DNA of 64,000 bases. Origin: Candidatus Zixiibacteriota bacterium. GTDB lineage: Bacteria; Zixibacteria; MSB-5A5; UBA10806; 4484-95. Location: NCBI GenBank assembly GCA_021159005.1, contig JAGGSN010000012.1:1-64000 (forward strand). The letters run 5' to 3'. A program made the position numbers and the translations under genes. Below the pieces are notes generated by a model. It was not told the DNA's origin and made no database searches. It was given only the letters and a program-made list of their open reading frames with translations. Positions 53,584-61,689 of this stretch are shown piece by piece. Within the stretch, counting starts at the first letter, position 1. Each line of letters starts with the position of its first letter.

Positions 53584-53729
53584 TGGCGGCAAGAGAAGTG
53601 CTTTATAAATGTTTAAGCTGCGGGCATCAATATCCCGGCATGTTCGATATGAATAATATCAAGGAACGATCCTGTCCCAAGTGTCGTTCCAACAGCGTTC
53701 GACGTTTGCCTATGCCCAAAAAGAAATAG
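53583..53729 (+). CDS. 48-residue zinc-ribbon protein of the hdr operon
   Basis: ATG 53583 overlaps the hdrA2 stop codon (TGATG), with GGAGGTGA about 8 nt upstream. The 48-residue product is MAAREVLYKCLSCGHQ at the start, then CPKC about 20 residues later, ending in KKK. CxxC-N-CxxC is a typical zinc (or iron) ribbon, as in rubredoxin-like and FmdB-like small proteins. It may be an assembly factor or electron carrier of the Hdr complex, but only its position supports this. It is easily missed because of its size; a terminator follows. Confidence 0.7.
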   Translation: MAAREVLYKCLSCGHQYPGMFDMNNIKERSCPKCRSNSVRRLPMPKKK

Positions 53730-53771
53730 CGGTATTTGGCTAAATTTATTAAAATATTGATGCTGACAGTT

Positions 53772-53803
53772 AGGGCGGCCATTCATTGGCTGCCCTTTTT
53801 CTT
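53772..53803 (+). terminator. rho-independent terminator of the kor-hdr cluster
   Basis: AGGGCGGCC (53772-53780) and GGCTGCCCT (53788-53796) pair over 9 bp with one G-U, the loop is 7 nt, and TTTTCTT follows. It lies about 40 nt past the zinc-ribbon gene. Confidence 0.85.
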
Positions 53804-53848
53804 ATTCAACACAGGTTATGCAGCTAAAATTTATTACAACAGAAAAAG

Positions 53849-53878
53849 AGGGCGTATCCGTCTTAGGCGGACGTCCCT
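53849..53878. repeat. nested palindrome relative after the kor-hdr cluster
   Basis: AGGGCG (53849-53854) and CGTCCCT (53872-53878) flank TCCGTCTTAGGCGGA with a bulge. This is another member of the TCCGCC-GGCGGA family, in the gap between the terminator and the pentapeptide gene. Confidence 0.55.
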
Positions 53879-53976
53879 ACGCGCTAATATATATAAAGTA
53901 AAGTTTATTGCTAAAAAACCAACTGCAAAACCCGGGTTAAATATTTATAGTGGAATGTCTCGAAGTTTTAAACTGC

Positions 53977-55560
53977 TTAAAACCGCCGGAAATGACGCTT
54001 TAATCCAATTACTATAAAGGCAAACATTATTATAAGAACCGCTGTATTCAAAAATGGAATAAGCAAGCCCCAAAAATTATGAGGTACATCAAAGGTATAT
54101 TTGAAAGGCAAATAATTTGTCGGTATGATGCGATATAATGTAAAGATCAAGGAGTCCCAAATTGTAGCATCAGAATATTTAATTATTTCATCTTCTTGTT
54201 TTGTGCCAATTTTAATTCCGATACAAAAATTTAGTATCGTGAATACTGCAATATAAACCACAAACCAAATTGAACTCCATAAGGGCTTCTCGCCATAACC
54301 GGTAAATACTTTGTATAAATAGTAAAAGATGTATTTACTGAATATTTTCCTGAACTGCTGATAAAACCATTTTGCGGGCTGCCGTTGAAATATTTTTCGC
54401 TTTGGTTTACTGTTTTCTATATCATCTTCTAAAGCTCGTCTTTTCATCTCAAGCTCGTTAAAATAAAATAATCCGGCTTGCTGGTAGTCTTTAGAGTTAT
54501 CTAAGGCGGTTTTCATCTGGCGGTAGAGTGGGGAAATGTCTTTATAGTTTTTCAAGTCATTTATATGATATTTATCTCTAAATTGAGCAGCTTGATGTTC
54601 ATCGGTAATGTTTTTAGCTAATTCTTTTAGCAAGCTTTCTTCTGGAATGATGTTTTTTCTCTTATATGGAAATATTAAAATTCGGTCATTTGTCTTACCC
54701 CATTTACATGATATTAATCGAGCTTCATCATAGGAACTTTTATAGAATGAAAATAACGACATATCGTTATTAGTGAAGAATACATCCTTTAGCTGGCAGT
54801 AACGGAAGATAAAAAATGGTTTATCTTTAATATCAAATTTAATATTTCCAAAATATGATGCAAAAGGATTAAAGCGCACATTGTCAAAATTTATTAAAAT
54901 ATTATTAGATAAAAACTTGGGATTGTGAAAATCAAATCCACATTTATCTCCAATATATATGTAACGAAATTCCATTTCTCTATAGATTTTAATATCGTGG
55001 AAAACTGTATGATTATTAAATTGTGTTAACACAAAGGAGGCATTATTTTCAAAATTGGCTTCCTCAAAAGTCGCTATATTTTCAAATATTGCTTTATCAA
55101 ATATTGCTTTATTCTTAAATTTGCATTTTTGAAAATAAGCATAATTTTTAAATACTGAATTTTCAAAATCTGCTAAATCTTCGAACTTAACATTACTAAA
55201 ACTTACTATGTCATGAAATTTACTACTTGTAAAAAGAGCTTTTCCTTTGAAGGCTAAATTTGTAAAATCTACGGAATCTTCAAATATAGCATATGCAAAG
55301 TTTACATCACCATTAAATTCACAACATGCAAAGTCAGCACTTTCTTCAAATCTTCTATTACCAAAATTACTAGCTATCGGAAAAACATATCCCCGAAAAT
55401 TATAATCCTTCCTATCAAGCTTCTTAAAAATCAGCTTATTAAACTCCTCGCCCGTAATCCCCTTCTTATCCTTAGGCGCATGGAAAACACAATACTCATT
55501 ATCATGCGGGCTGTTTACCGGTTCGTTACAACCATCATAAGCACAGATTTTATCAGCCAT
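53977..55560 (-). CDS. pentapeptide-repeat membrane protein with N-terminal Cys/His motif
   Basis: The 527-residue protein begins with a putative metal-binding segment (CAYDGCNEPVNSPHDNEYC plus VFH). A long run of F-centred pentapeptide-like repeats follows (about 70-290; for example ADFACCEFNGDVNFAYAIFE and AIFDKAIFENIATFEEANF), which would fold into a right-handed beta-helix. A charged region leads to two or three transmembrane helices at the C terminus (about 430-525; WSSIWFVVYIAVFTILNFC, GLLIPFLNTAVLIIMFAFIV). The coding DNA is markedly AT-rich compared with neighbours, which hints at horizontal acquisition. It is not in an operon. Function is unknown; related repeat-TM proteins are annotated only as pentapeptide-repeat proteins. 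Confidence 0.78.
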   Translation of the reverse strand: MADKICAYDGCNEPVNSPHDNEYCVFHAPKDKKGITGEEFNKLIFKKLDRKDYNFRGYVFPIASNFGNRRFEESADFACCEFNGDVNFAYAIFEDSVDFTNLAFKGKALFTSSKFHDIVSFSNVKFEDLADFENSVFKNYAYFQKCKFKNKAIFDKAIFENIATFEEANFENNASFVLTQFNNHTVFHDIKIYREMEFRYIYIGDKCGFDFHNPKFLSNNILINFDNVRFNPFASYFGNIKFDIKDKPFFIFRYCQLKDVFFTNNDMSLFSFYKSSYDEARLISCKWGKTNDRILIFPYKRKNIIPEESLLKELAKNITDEHQAAQFRDKYHINDLKNYKDISPLYRQMKTALDNSKDYQQAGLFYFNELEMKRRALEDDIENSKPKRKIFQRQPAKWFYQQFRKIFSKYIFYYLYKVFTGYGEKPLWSSIWFVVYIAVFTILNFCIGIKIGTKQEDEIIKYSDATIWDSLIFTLYRIIPTNYLPFKYTFDVPHNFWGLLIPFLNTAVLIIMFAFIVIGLKRHFRRF

Positions 55561-55650
55561 CGTTTAGCTTCCATTATTACACTAATTCTTAAAAGCATTA
55601 TATGGGCATTAACTTGTGTGTGTCAATATAAGGTTACGGAAGGATTTACT

Positions 55651-55706
55651 TTTATCGCGAAAGCAGGAATCCTTTATCGCGAAGGCAGGAACCCTTTCCT
55701 GCCTTC
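55651..55706. repeat. two tandem 22-bp repeats plus hairpin
   Basis: TTTATCGCGAAAGCAGGAAT (first 20 bases at 55651) is repeated at 55673 with two changes, unit length 22 bp. GAAGGCAGGAA (55681-55691) and TTCCTGCCTTC (55696-55706) then form a perfect 11-bp hairpin with a 4-nt loop. Confidence 0.7.
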
Positions 55707-55724
55707 TGTTATGAGGCTGCCGAT

Positions 55725-55758
55725 GTCGTCAGGAAATCCGCCGCGGCGGACTGACGAC
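55725..55758. repeat. nested palindrome
   Basis: Outer arms GTCGTCAG (55725-55732) and CTGACGAC (55751-55758) are perfect complements enclosing core TCCGCCGCGGCGGA (55737-55750). It has the same architecture as 7937-7976 with unrelated outer arm sequence. Confidence 0.75.
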
Positions 55759-55889
55759 GCATGAAATTAACTCTCATAAATACTCTTGCCTTACTTTTTC
55801 TATTGCCCTTTCTTCGAGTTTGATATAAATCAAATACAATATGTATAACAATGAAAACAAATTGTAATCAGCCCAAAGGAGCTATGACT

Positions 55890-57080
55890 ATGTATGATAA
55901 AATAAAAAAGCTTAGCGAGAAATATTCATCCAATATGATACACCTTCGCCGGCACCTTCACCAGATACCGGAAACAGCCTTGATGGAATTCGAGACTAAG
56001 AAATCGATGACTGCTCAGCTTAGAAAGCTTGGCCTTAAAGTCAATACTAACCTCTGGCGAACATCGCTAACCGCCACACTAAGGGGCAAGAAACTTACAC
56101 CCTGTGCGGCTATCCGTTCCGATATGGATGCTTTGCCGATTGAGGAAAAGACCGGTTATTTTTTCATGTCGCGAAACAAGGGCTGTATGCATGCCTGCGG
56201 CCATGATGCGCACATGGCTATTGTCTGGGGTGCGGCAAAGATTCTTGCGGAGATTAAATCGGAATTAGCCGGGTCGGTGAAATTTTTGTATCAGCCCTCC
56301 GAGGAAGAGCCGCCCGGCGGCGCGCGCCCGATGATTAAAGCCGGCGCTTTGAGAAACCCTAAAGTCTCCGCGATATTCGGTTTGCATGTTGACCCTACCA
56401 TACCGATTGGCAAGATAGGCGTTAAGGATGGCCCGCTGATGGCGCATGTGGATGATTTCGACCTGATAGTACATGGTCGTTCGGGGCATGCCGCCCGTCC
56501 GCAGGAAACTGTCGATGCGGTAGTTGCGGCATCGCATTTGGTAACCGCTCTGCAGACTATCTCCTCGCGCGGAGTCAACCCGCTCGATCCGGTAATCGTT
56601 ACAATCGGTAAAATCAAGGGCGGCACTGTGCGCAACACTATCGCCGACAGCGTTGCCTTGTACGGCACAGTTAGGATGCTTGATATGAAGCTGGCTAAAA
56701 AGCTTCCGGGGATGATTAAAAAGATTGCCGATGGTGTCTGCAAGTCTTACGGGGCAAAATATGAACTTGATTATCGCCCGGGTTATCCAACCCTTTACAA
56801 CAGCCCTGAAATAAATGATGTTATAGTGAAAGCCGCTCACAGCATGCATGGCAAAAAAGCTGTTATGATTAAGGAACGTCCCGGCCTTGGCGCCGAGGAT
56901 TTCGCCTGCTATTTGGAGAAGGTTCCCGGTTCGATGTTCCTTCTCGGCATACGCAATAAAAGCATAGGCGCCGACAAACCCTGGCATCACCCGGCATTCA
57001 AGCTTGATGAGAAAGCAATCCCGATGGCGGCATCAATACTGGCAGGAGCCGTATGGGAATATTTTGAGCGGAGAAAATGA
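55890..57080 (+). CDS. M20 family amidohydrolase/peptidase
   Basis: The 396-residue enzyme belongs to the M20D-like aminoacylase/IAA-amino-acid hydrolase group. It shows RRHLHQIPETALMEFETKKS at the N terminus, IRSDMDALPIEEKTG, ACGHDAHMAIVWGAAKIL and YQPSEEEPPGGARPMIKAG (metal ligands and general base Glu). GRSGHAARPQETVDAV (dimerisation lobe) and GLGAEDFACYLEKVPGSMF follow, with a terminal WHHPAFKLDEKAIPM metal-binding His. It would hydrolyse N-acyl or amide bonds of amino acids; the substrate is unknown. ATG 55890 is chosen because AGGAG lies 8 nt upstream; ATG 55884 and 55851 fit worse. No operon partners. Confidence 0.88.
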   Translation: MYDKIKKLSEKYSSNMIHLRRHLHQIPETALMEFETKKSMTAQLRKLGLKVNTNLWRTSLTATLRGKKLTPCAAIRSDMDALPIEEKTGYFFMSRNKGCMHACGHDAHMAIVWGAAKILAEIKSELAGSVKFLYQPSEEEPPGGARPMIKAGALRNPKVSAIFGLHVDPTIPIGKIGVKDGPLMAHVDDFDLIVHGRSGHAARPQETVDAVVAASHLVTALQTISSRGVNPLDPVIVTIGKIKGGTVRNTIADSVALYGTVRMLDMKLAKKLPGMIKKIADGVCKSYGAKYELDYRPGYPTLYNSPEINDVIVKAAHSMHGKKAVMIKERPGLGAEDFACYLEKVPGSMFLLGIRNKSIGADKPWHHPAFKLDEKAIPMAASILAGAVWEYFERRK

Positions 57081-57152
57081 TTTTTGTCTCTAAAGATGGA
57101 AACCCACAACTGCCGGACGACATCCTGAGGGTAGTGTGTGATTTTACGCCAA

Positions 57153-57196
57153 GCGTCAGGATGTCGTCCGCTTGGGGCGGACTTCCATCCTGACGC
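57153..57196. repeat. nested palindrome
   Basis: Outer arms GCGTCAGGATG (57153-57163) and CATCCTGACGC (57186-57196) form a perfect 11-bp inverted repeat enclosing GTCCGCTTGGGGCGGAC (57166-57182). This is the longest outer arm in the window. A GGCGTAT-GCA-ATACGCC palindrome follows at 57206-57222. Confidence 0.75.
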
Positions 57197-57205
57197 ATAC
57201 AGAAC

Positions 57206-57222
57206 GGCGTATGCAATACGCC
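57206..57222. repeat. GGCGTATGCAATACGCC palindrome
   Basis: A second copy of the dispersed palindrome seen at 5416-5434: 7-bp arms with GCA loop, followed by CCTACGCG. It lies between the convergent M20 and lipoprotein genes, next to the nested palindrome. Confidence 0.7.
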
Positions 57223-57277
57223 CCTACGCGCTTAGCTAATGCTATTTATAAATTTGATGAAAAGGTGTATATGTTGT

Positions 57278-59059
57278 CTAAAACCCTAAAATATCAACTT
57301 TGTCCAAGCTGGCTAAAAATACATACCCGCCGCTAACAGTGATATCATTGCATATTTGACTGATTGTGTATTGGTCTATGTAAGTAAGCGAACTGCCGCT
57401 GGAAAAATCTAAAGCCAGCGCGCCGCCATTGGAACCGCCTTTTGCGGCATATACAATTTGATTTGCGACATAAACTCCGTTAGCGCCCGATTGAGTCGAG
57501 TAGCTGGCAACCTCTGTCAGGTTTGACGGACTGCTGGTTGACAATACAACTATCTCATCATTTGTGGCTGCAAATACATAACCCGACATTGCATAAACCG
57601 CAATGCACTGGCCGGTAAATCCTGTGTAGTGGCTGTATCTGCTCGGCGAACCGGGATTGGAAACATTGACCACCGAAAGACCATTCACATCCAAAACATA
57701 AGCAATTGAACCAACCACATCGATATCCTGAACCGTGCCTTCGCCGATAGTCAATCTGCCGGCATGACTTAGAGTATTGCCCGAAATCGTGAGAATCTCC
57801 AGCGCATTGCCATCGGCGATATAAACATTACTGCCGACAATCTTGACATTCCAGCTTGTCCCGGAGGTATTATACGTACCGCCCGCAACAACTGTATCAG
57901 GGTCGGCGATGCTGAAAAGCTGTACGCCGTTATCGCCATCGGCAAGCACGAGGTATGGCGAATCGGTATCGATGCCTTTAGCGTCCCCGGGCGAATTGTA
58001 CATATATATCTGCTGAGGCGAACTCGGGCTGGAAACATCATAGGCGTACATCCCCCCGGTTCCGGCGGCGATATAGAGATGGCTTCCCTCCGCTGCCACC
58101 CTCTTAGCGCCGCTGGTAATAGGTATTGTTGATAACAGAACGAATTCACCTGTCTGGCCGCTCTGCACAGTTACATTCACAACCGGCGATGTGTAATTCG
58201 TTGTGCCCGTATAGCCGATTACATAAAGCTGATGGCTTGAGCCGTCGCTGTAAATAGACGTATCCCATGAATAAGTATATGGGGATGAAGCATCCGTGCC
58301 GACCGAATCGCCATCGACATAAAAATCGACTCTGGTGAATGTATAGCCGCTGCCAGCCTGCGCGGTAATATTTACCGAACCCGAGACAGTGGAATTATTA
58401 ACAGGTGCTGTAATCGTTATAGGCAGAGGCCTGAGTATCCTCACGGTTACCGTGGCGGATAAATGAGTCTTAGTAGTATCCGTTTCGTATGCCTTAACAT
58501 GCAATGAATAATATGTGCTGTCATCATAGCTGTCGGTGTTCCATGTGTATTCGTAGAGAGAGGTTGTATCAGAATAGACCGAATCGCCGTCGATATAAAA
58601 ATCAACCCGGCTAAAAGTATAACCCTCGCCCACTTCGGTCAGGATTTTCACCAAGCCGTAAATATTGGCATTATCCACCGGCGAAGTTATCATAATTGGT
58701 ATCGGCGGAATTGTTGTTACTGTTACCGTATCGGAGATATATGAATCGTCGCCGTCGTAAGCAATAACCGTTAAATCATGCTGTGAAGTGTCGGTGTATA
58801 TGATTGTATTCCATTCGTAAATATATGGAGAGGCGGCATCTGTGCCGACCGAATCGCCATTGATATAAAAATCGACCCGGTCGAATGAATAGCCCGACCC
58901 GGCGGCGGCGGTAATATCTATGGTTCCCGAGATGGTATCGCCATTTTCGGGCGAGGTTATTGAGATAGGATCGATGTCCGCGGGTTCGGTTGAATTATCC
59001 GAACAATAGGCAAATAGAAGTGTAATTGCCAGTAATCCGATAAGCGCAATCTTTTTCAT
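57278..59059 (-). CDS. secreted lipoprotein with three Ig-like domains and LVIVD-like propeller
   Basis: The 593-residue protein has a lipoprotein signal (MKKIALIGLLAITLLFAYC). Three tandem bacterial Ig-like domains of about 95 residues follow, each with ITSPxNxxxxG and YxFxRVDFYIDGDSVxxD-type core (near 33, 122 and 213). From about residue 310, repeated VSSPSSPQQIYMYNSP, SIADPDTVVAGGTYN and VSNPGSPSRYSHYTG units match the LVIVD repeat pattern of surface beta-propellers. It is expected to be anchored by lipidation in the outer or inner membrane and to bind ligands or other proteins. No enzymatic motif. The three Ig repeats share DNA-level similarity, so they arose by internal duplication. Confidence 0.86.
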   Translation of the reverse strand: MKKIALIGLLAITLLFAYCSDNSTEPADIDPISITSPENGDTISGTIDITAAAGSGYSFDRVDFYINGDSVGTDAASPYIYEWNTIIYTDTSQHDLTVIAYDGDDSYISDTVTVTTIPPIPIMITSPVDNANIYGLVKILTEVGEGYTFSRVDFYIDGDSVYSDTTSLYEYTWNTDSYDDSTYYSLHVKAYETDTTKTHLSATVTVRILRPLPITITAPVNNSTVSGSVNITAQAGSGYTFTRVDFYVDGDSVGTDASSPYTYSWDTSIYSDGSSHQLYVIGYTGTTNYTSPVVNVTVQSGQTGEFVLLSTIPITSGAKRVAAEGSHLYIAAGTGGMYAYDVSSPSSPQQIYMYNSPGDAKGIDTDSPYLVLADGDNGVQLFSIADPDTVVAGGTYNTSGTSWNVKIVGSNVYIADGNALEILTISGNTLSHAGRLTIGEGTVQDIDVVGSIAYVLDVNGLSVVNVSNPGSPSRYSHYTGFTGQCIAVYAMSGYVFAATNDEIVVLSTSSPSNLTEVASYSTQSGANGVYVANQIVYAAKGGSNGGALALDFSSGSSLTYIDQYTISQICNDITVSGGYVFLASLDKVDILGF

Positions 59060-59140
59060 ATTTAATATTATCGGATAAATAGTAATAATTTCAAGGAGAA
59101 AATGACTATTTGATAAATAAATTTTGAAAACCTGTAAGCG

Positions 59141-59186
59141 TCAGGACAGCATTGGCAGTAGCGTATGCCTAAAGCGAACATCCTGA
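59141..59186. repeat. degenerate nested palindrome
   Basis: TCAGGA (59141-59146) and TCCTGA (59181-59186) flank TGCCTAAAGCGAACA (59166-59180), a worn version of the CGCCTAAGGCGGACA core. It lies next to the palindrome at 59204-59223. Confidence 0.4.
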
Positions 59187-59203
59187 TATGCAGGAACGCG
59201 TAG

Positions 59204-59223
59204 GAGCGTATTGCAATACGCTC
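59204..59223. repeat. perfect 20-bp palindrome, GGCGTATGCAATACGCC type
   Basis: GAGCGTATTGCAATACGCTC is an uninterrupted palindrome and a relative of 5416-5434 and 57206-57222. It lies between the lipoprotein gene and the 3' end of the aminotransferase fusion. Confidence 0.65.
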
Positions 59224-59317
59224 TATGCGCGGTATTATATATAGCATACCAAAACATAAGATATTATTCTTTAATAAATCTGCCTACAATTTTATTGTAG
59301 TTTGTTTCTGTCTGCTG

Positions 59318-61684
59318 TTACCTGAGAACTTCCCTGCCTTGTCCGGTAACTATGTTAAGCAATGCCTTTTGAACTTCCTTGGGGCTTCCCGCGCCTGTGT
59401 TAATAAGATAACAATCGCATTTGCTCAGCATCCGGGTATAGAAACGCTTTTGCTGTTCGATTCTATCGGTGGTTTTAACAAGCATGTATGGATTATAAAA
59501 CGGATGGCTATGCTCGGAAACAGCATCGGCAGGCGGGCGACCCTCCTCGAGAACCTGAAGCGCCCTGTCGGGAGCAACCTGCTCTGTTATCTGCCCGAAA
59601 TTATCCCGTTTGAAAATAAGCACCGTTTTTACCTGCGTGCGTTTTGTATGCTTATCCTGACCCCCAAGCCAGTATGGGTCGAGCATTACTTTAGAATCGG
59701 ATGAGGCTATGAAGCAATACGGTTCGCCCTTATCAAGCACGCATGAATCATCATAAAGGCATTCAGTGTTTTCGCACTGCTCTTTTAAGGTAACCACGTT
59801 CTCGCACTTGCTTCTTTCAAATAATGTTCGGGCGGCTGGATAGCGTTCGACAAAATCGGCAGGCATATAGAATTTTCGCTCGATACTATCGGCCATAACC
59901 GCCGGACCGCTGAGACGGATAAACGCGATATCATCGCTGACAATCTTAGCCTTGCCCTGCTTTAAGAGTCCGGCTACATGAGTCGATTTGCCGGAAGCCG
60001 GCGGGAAAAACATCAAAGCGCCTCTGCCGTCAATATCGAAACAGGCGGCATGAACCGCCAATGTATTATAAAGCTTTTCAGAAATATCAGACACGATGCC
60101 CAAAGCCAAGCTGCGAAGCTGTGAATAGTAAGCAGACTTGAAGAAGAATCCCGTATGCGATTCGGGATTATAGTAGGCGCGCGCTTCCCGTCCGGGGATA
60201 TTTTTGACTGCATAGATTATGCCGTGCGGTTCAATATCAGCCTCAAGTTCAGCCGGATAGAAATTCTCAGCCCAAAATTCGTTAAGATGCGGGCTGTTGG
60301 TTCTTAATTGCAATACCACGCCGGCTATATTAACATTCCATTCATAGTAGTTATCATAGCTAAAAGCGTTTTCCGATTCGTTAACCAATGCCTCTCTCAT
60401 CTCCAGATTAATAGATGATTCCAACTCGACAAAATCACGCTGTTTTGTTGTCGTATTGTTAAGAGCTTTGCCTTTCGCTTTTCGTGATGGCGTAAGTTCG
60501 GCTAACGCATCGCTGATGCGGGTTAATGCCTCATCGATTCGCTCCATAGAATCGGCATAAGACAGGCGTATAAAACCCTCCATGCCGAAAGCATCGCCGG
60601 GCACAACCGCTACATGCGCATTTTTCATCAGGTAATATGCCATGCCGTAGGAGTTGCGGATTGAGTTGCCGTTATATTCCTTATCAAAGTAAGCGCTGAA
60701 ATTGGCGAACAGATAAAATGCGCCGCGCGGTTTGGGACATGATATGCCGGGTATTGACAGAAGCCTTGAATATGCCAGGTTGCGGCGGCGTTGAAATTCG
60801 TACACCATCTTTTCAATATCAAGCTGAGGGCCGAGTAAAGCCTCAATCGCCGCTTTTTGCGAGATTGAACAGGCATTAGAGGTATTATGCCCCTGTATCA
60901 TGTTCATACCAGCGATAATTTCCTTTGGTCCTGCCGCATAACCGAGACGCCAGCCAGTCATCGAATAGGCTTTGGATACGCCGTTGATTATAACGGTGAT
61001 GTCTTTAGCTTGCGGCGAAATTGCGGCGGCGCTGTAAAACTTGAAGCCGTCATAAACAAGCTTTTCATATATCTCATCGGCGATAATAATGATATTCTCC
61101 GATACGGCAATATCAATAATTTCCTTAAGTTCATCTTTTGTATAAGCCGCGCCGGTTGGGTTGGAGGGATTATTCAGAAACAGCGCTTTTGTTCGGGGTG
61201 TAATAGCCTCGGCGAAATCTTTGGGATGAAGCAAGAAACCGTTTTCCTCACTGCAATGCACATAGACGGGCGCTCCCTTAGCCAGATTGACAATCGCCGG
61301 GTATGAGACCCAGTAGGGGCTGGGTATGATTACCTCATCGCCTTTATTCAAGATAGCCGTGCATAGATTAAATATGCTGTTTTTCGCGCCGGTGGAAACT
61401 ATTATCTGGTTGGGATTATAATCAAGTCCGTTATCATCATGAAGCTTTTTAATAATCGCCTGTTTTAACTCCGGTATACCGGGATTTGCCGTATAATGAG
61501 TGAAATTGTCATCGATAGCCTGCTTGCCGGCTTTCTTGATATTTTCGGGAGTAGAAAAATCCGGCTCGCCTATTGAAAGATCAATGACATCAATTCCCTC
61601 GGCTTTAAGCTGTTTAGCTTTTGCCGAGATTCGCAAGGTGGCTGATTCGCCTATTCGTTGAAGTCTGTCTGCTAAAAGTCCCAT
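59318..61684 (-). CDS. aminotransferase fused to HprK-like P-loop domain
   Basis: One frame of 788 residues. Residues 1 to about 395 are a class I aspartate-type aminotransferase: IDLSIGEPDFSTPENIKK, ALFLNNPSNPTGAAYTKDE, INGVSKAYSMTGWRLGYAAG (PLP-binding Lys) and GFIRLSYADSMERIDEAL. After a basic linker (SRKAKGKALNN), residues about 415-788 resemble HprK-related kinases: ALMFFPPASGKSTHVAGLL is a P-loop (GKST) and KAKIVSDDIAFIRL parallels the HprK catalytic Asp pair RLVADDVVSV. The first half probably transaminates aspartate or an aromatic or branched amino acid. The second could phosphorylate a protein or small molecule, or be an inactive regulatory domain. It lies 5 nt downstream of the flotillin gene, so the two are one operon. 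I know of no standard name for this fusion. Confidence 0.88.
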   Translation of the reverse strand: MGLLADRLQRIGESATLRISAKAKQLKAEGIDVIDLSIGEPDFSTPENIKKAGKQAIDDNFTHYTANPGIPELKQAIIKKLHDDNGLDYNPNQIIVSTGAKNSIFNLCTAILNKGDEVIIPSPYWVSYPAIVNLAKGAPVYVHCSEENGFLLHPKDFAEAITPRTKALFLNNPSNPTGAAYTKDELKEIIDIAVSENIIIIADEIYEKLVYDGFKFYSAAAISPQAKDITVIINGVSKAYSMTGWRLGYAAGPKEIIAGMNMIQGHNTSNACSISQKAAIEALLGPQLDIEKMVYEFQRRRNLAYSRLLSIPGISCPKPRGAFYLFANFSAYFDKEYNGNSIRNSYGMAYYLMKNAHVAVVPGDAFGMEGFIRLSYADSMERIDEALTRISDALAELTPSRKAKGKALNNTTTKQRDFVELESSINLEMREALVNESENAFSYDNYYEWNVNIAGVVLQLRTNSPHLNEFWAENFYPAELEADIEPHGIIYAVKNIPGREARAYYNPESHTGFFFKSAYYSQLRSLALGIVSDISEKLYNTLAVHAACFDIDGRGALMFFPPASGKSTHVAGLLKQGKAKIVSDDIAFIRLSGPAVMADSIERKFYMPADFVERYPAARTLFERSKCENVVTLKEQCENTECLYDDSCVLDKGEPYCFIASSDSKVMLDPYWLGGQDKHTKRTQVKTVLIFKRDNFGQITEQVAPDRALQVLEEGRPPADAVSEHSHPFYNPYMLVKTTDRIEQQKRFYTRMLSKCDCYLINTGAGSPKEVQKALLNIVTGQGREVLR

Positions 61685-61689
61685 GGTAA

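Larger units (their letters stand above)
55561..55889. other. intergenic region with tandem 22-bp repeat and hairpin
   Basis: Apart from the repeats listed separately, nothing gene-like is visible. The region would contain the promoter of the M20 hydrolase and of the divergent pentapeptide gene. ATG 55851 in the hydrolase frame lacks a ribosome-binding site. Confidence 0.4.

Noticed and set aside
53736-54017. 93-codon plus-strand frame after the zinc ribbon
   Set aside because: It runs through a terminator hairpin and a dispersed palindrome and overlaps the end of the pentapeptide gene.
56265-56990. 241-codon minus-strand frame opposite the M20 hydrolase
   Set aside because: The opposite strand encodes all M20 active-site motifs; this frame has no recognisable domain.
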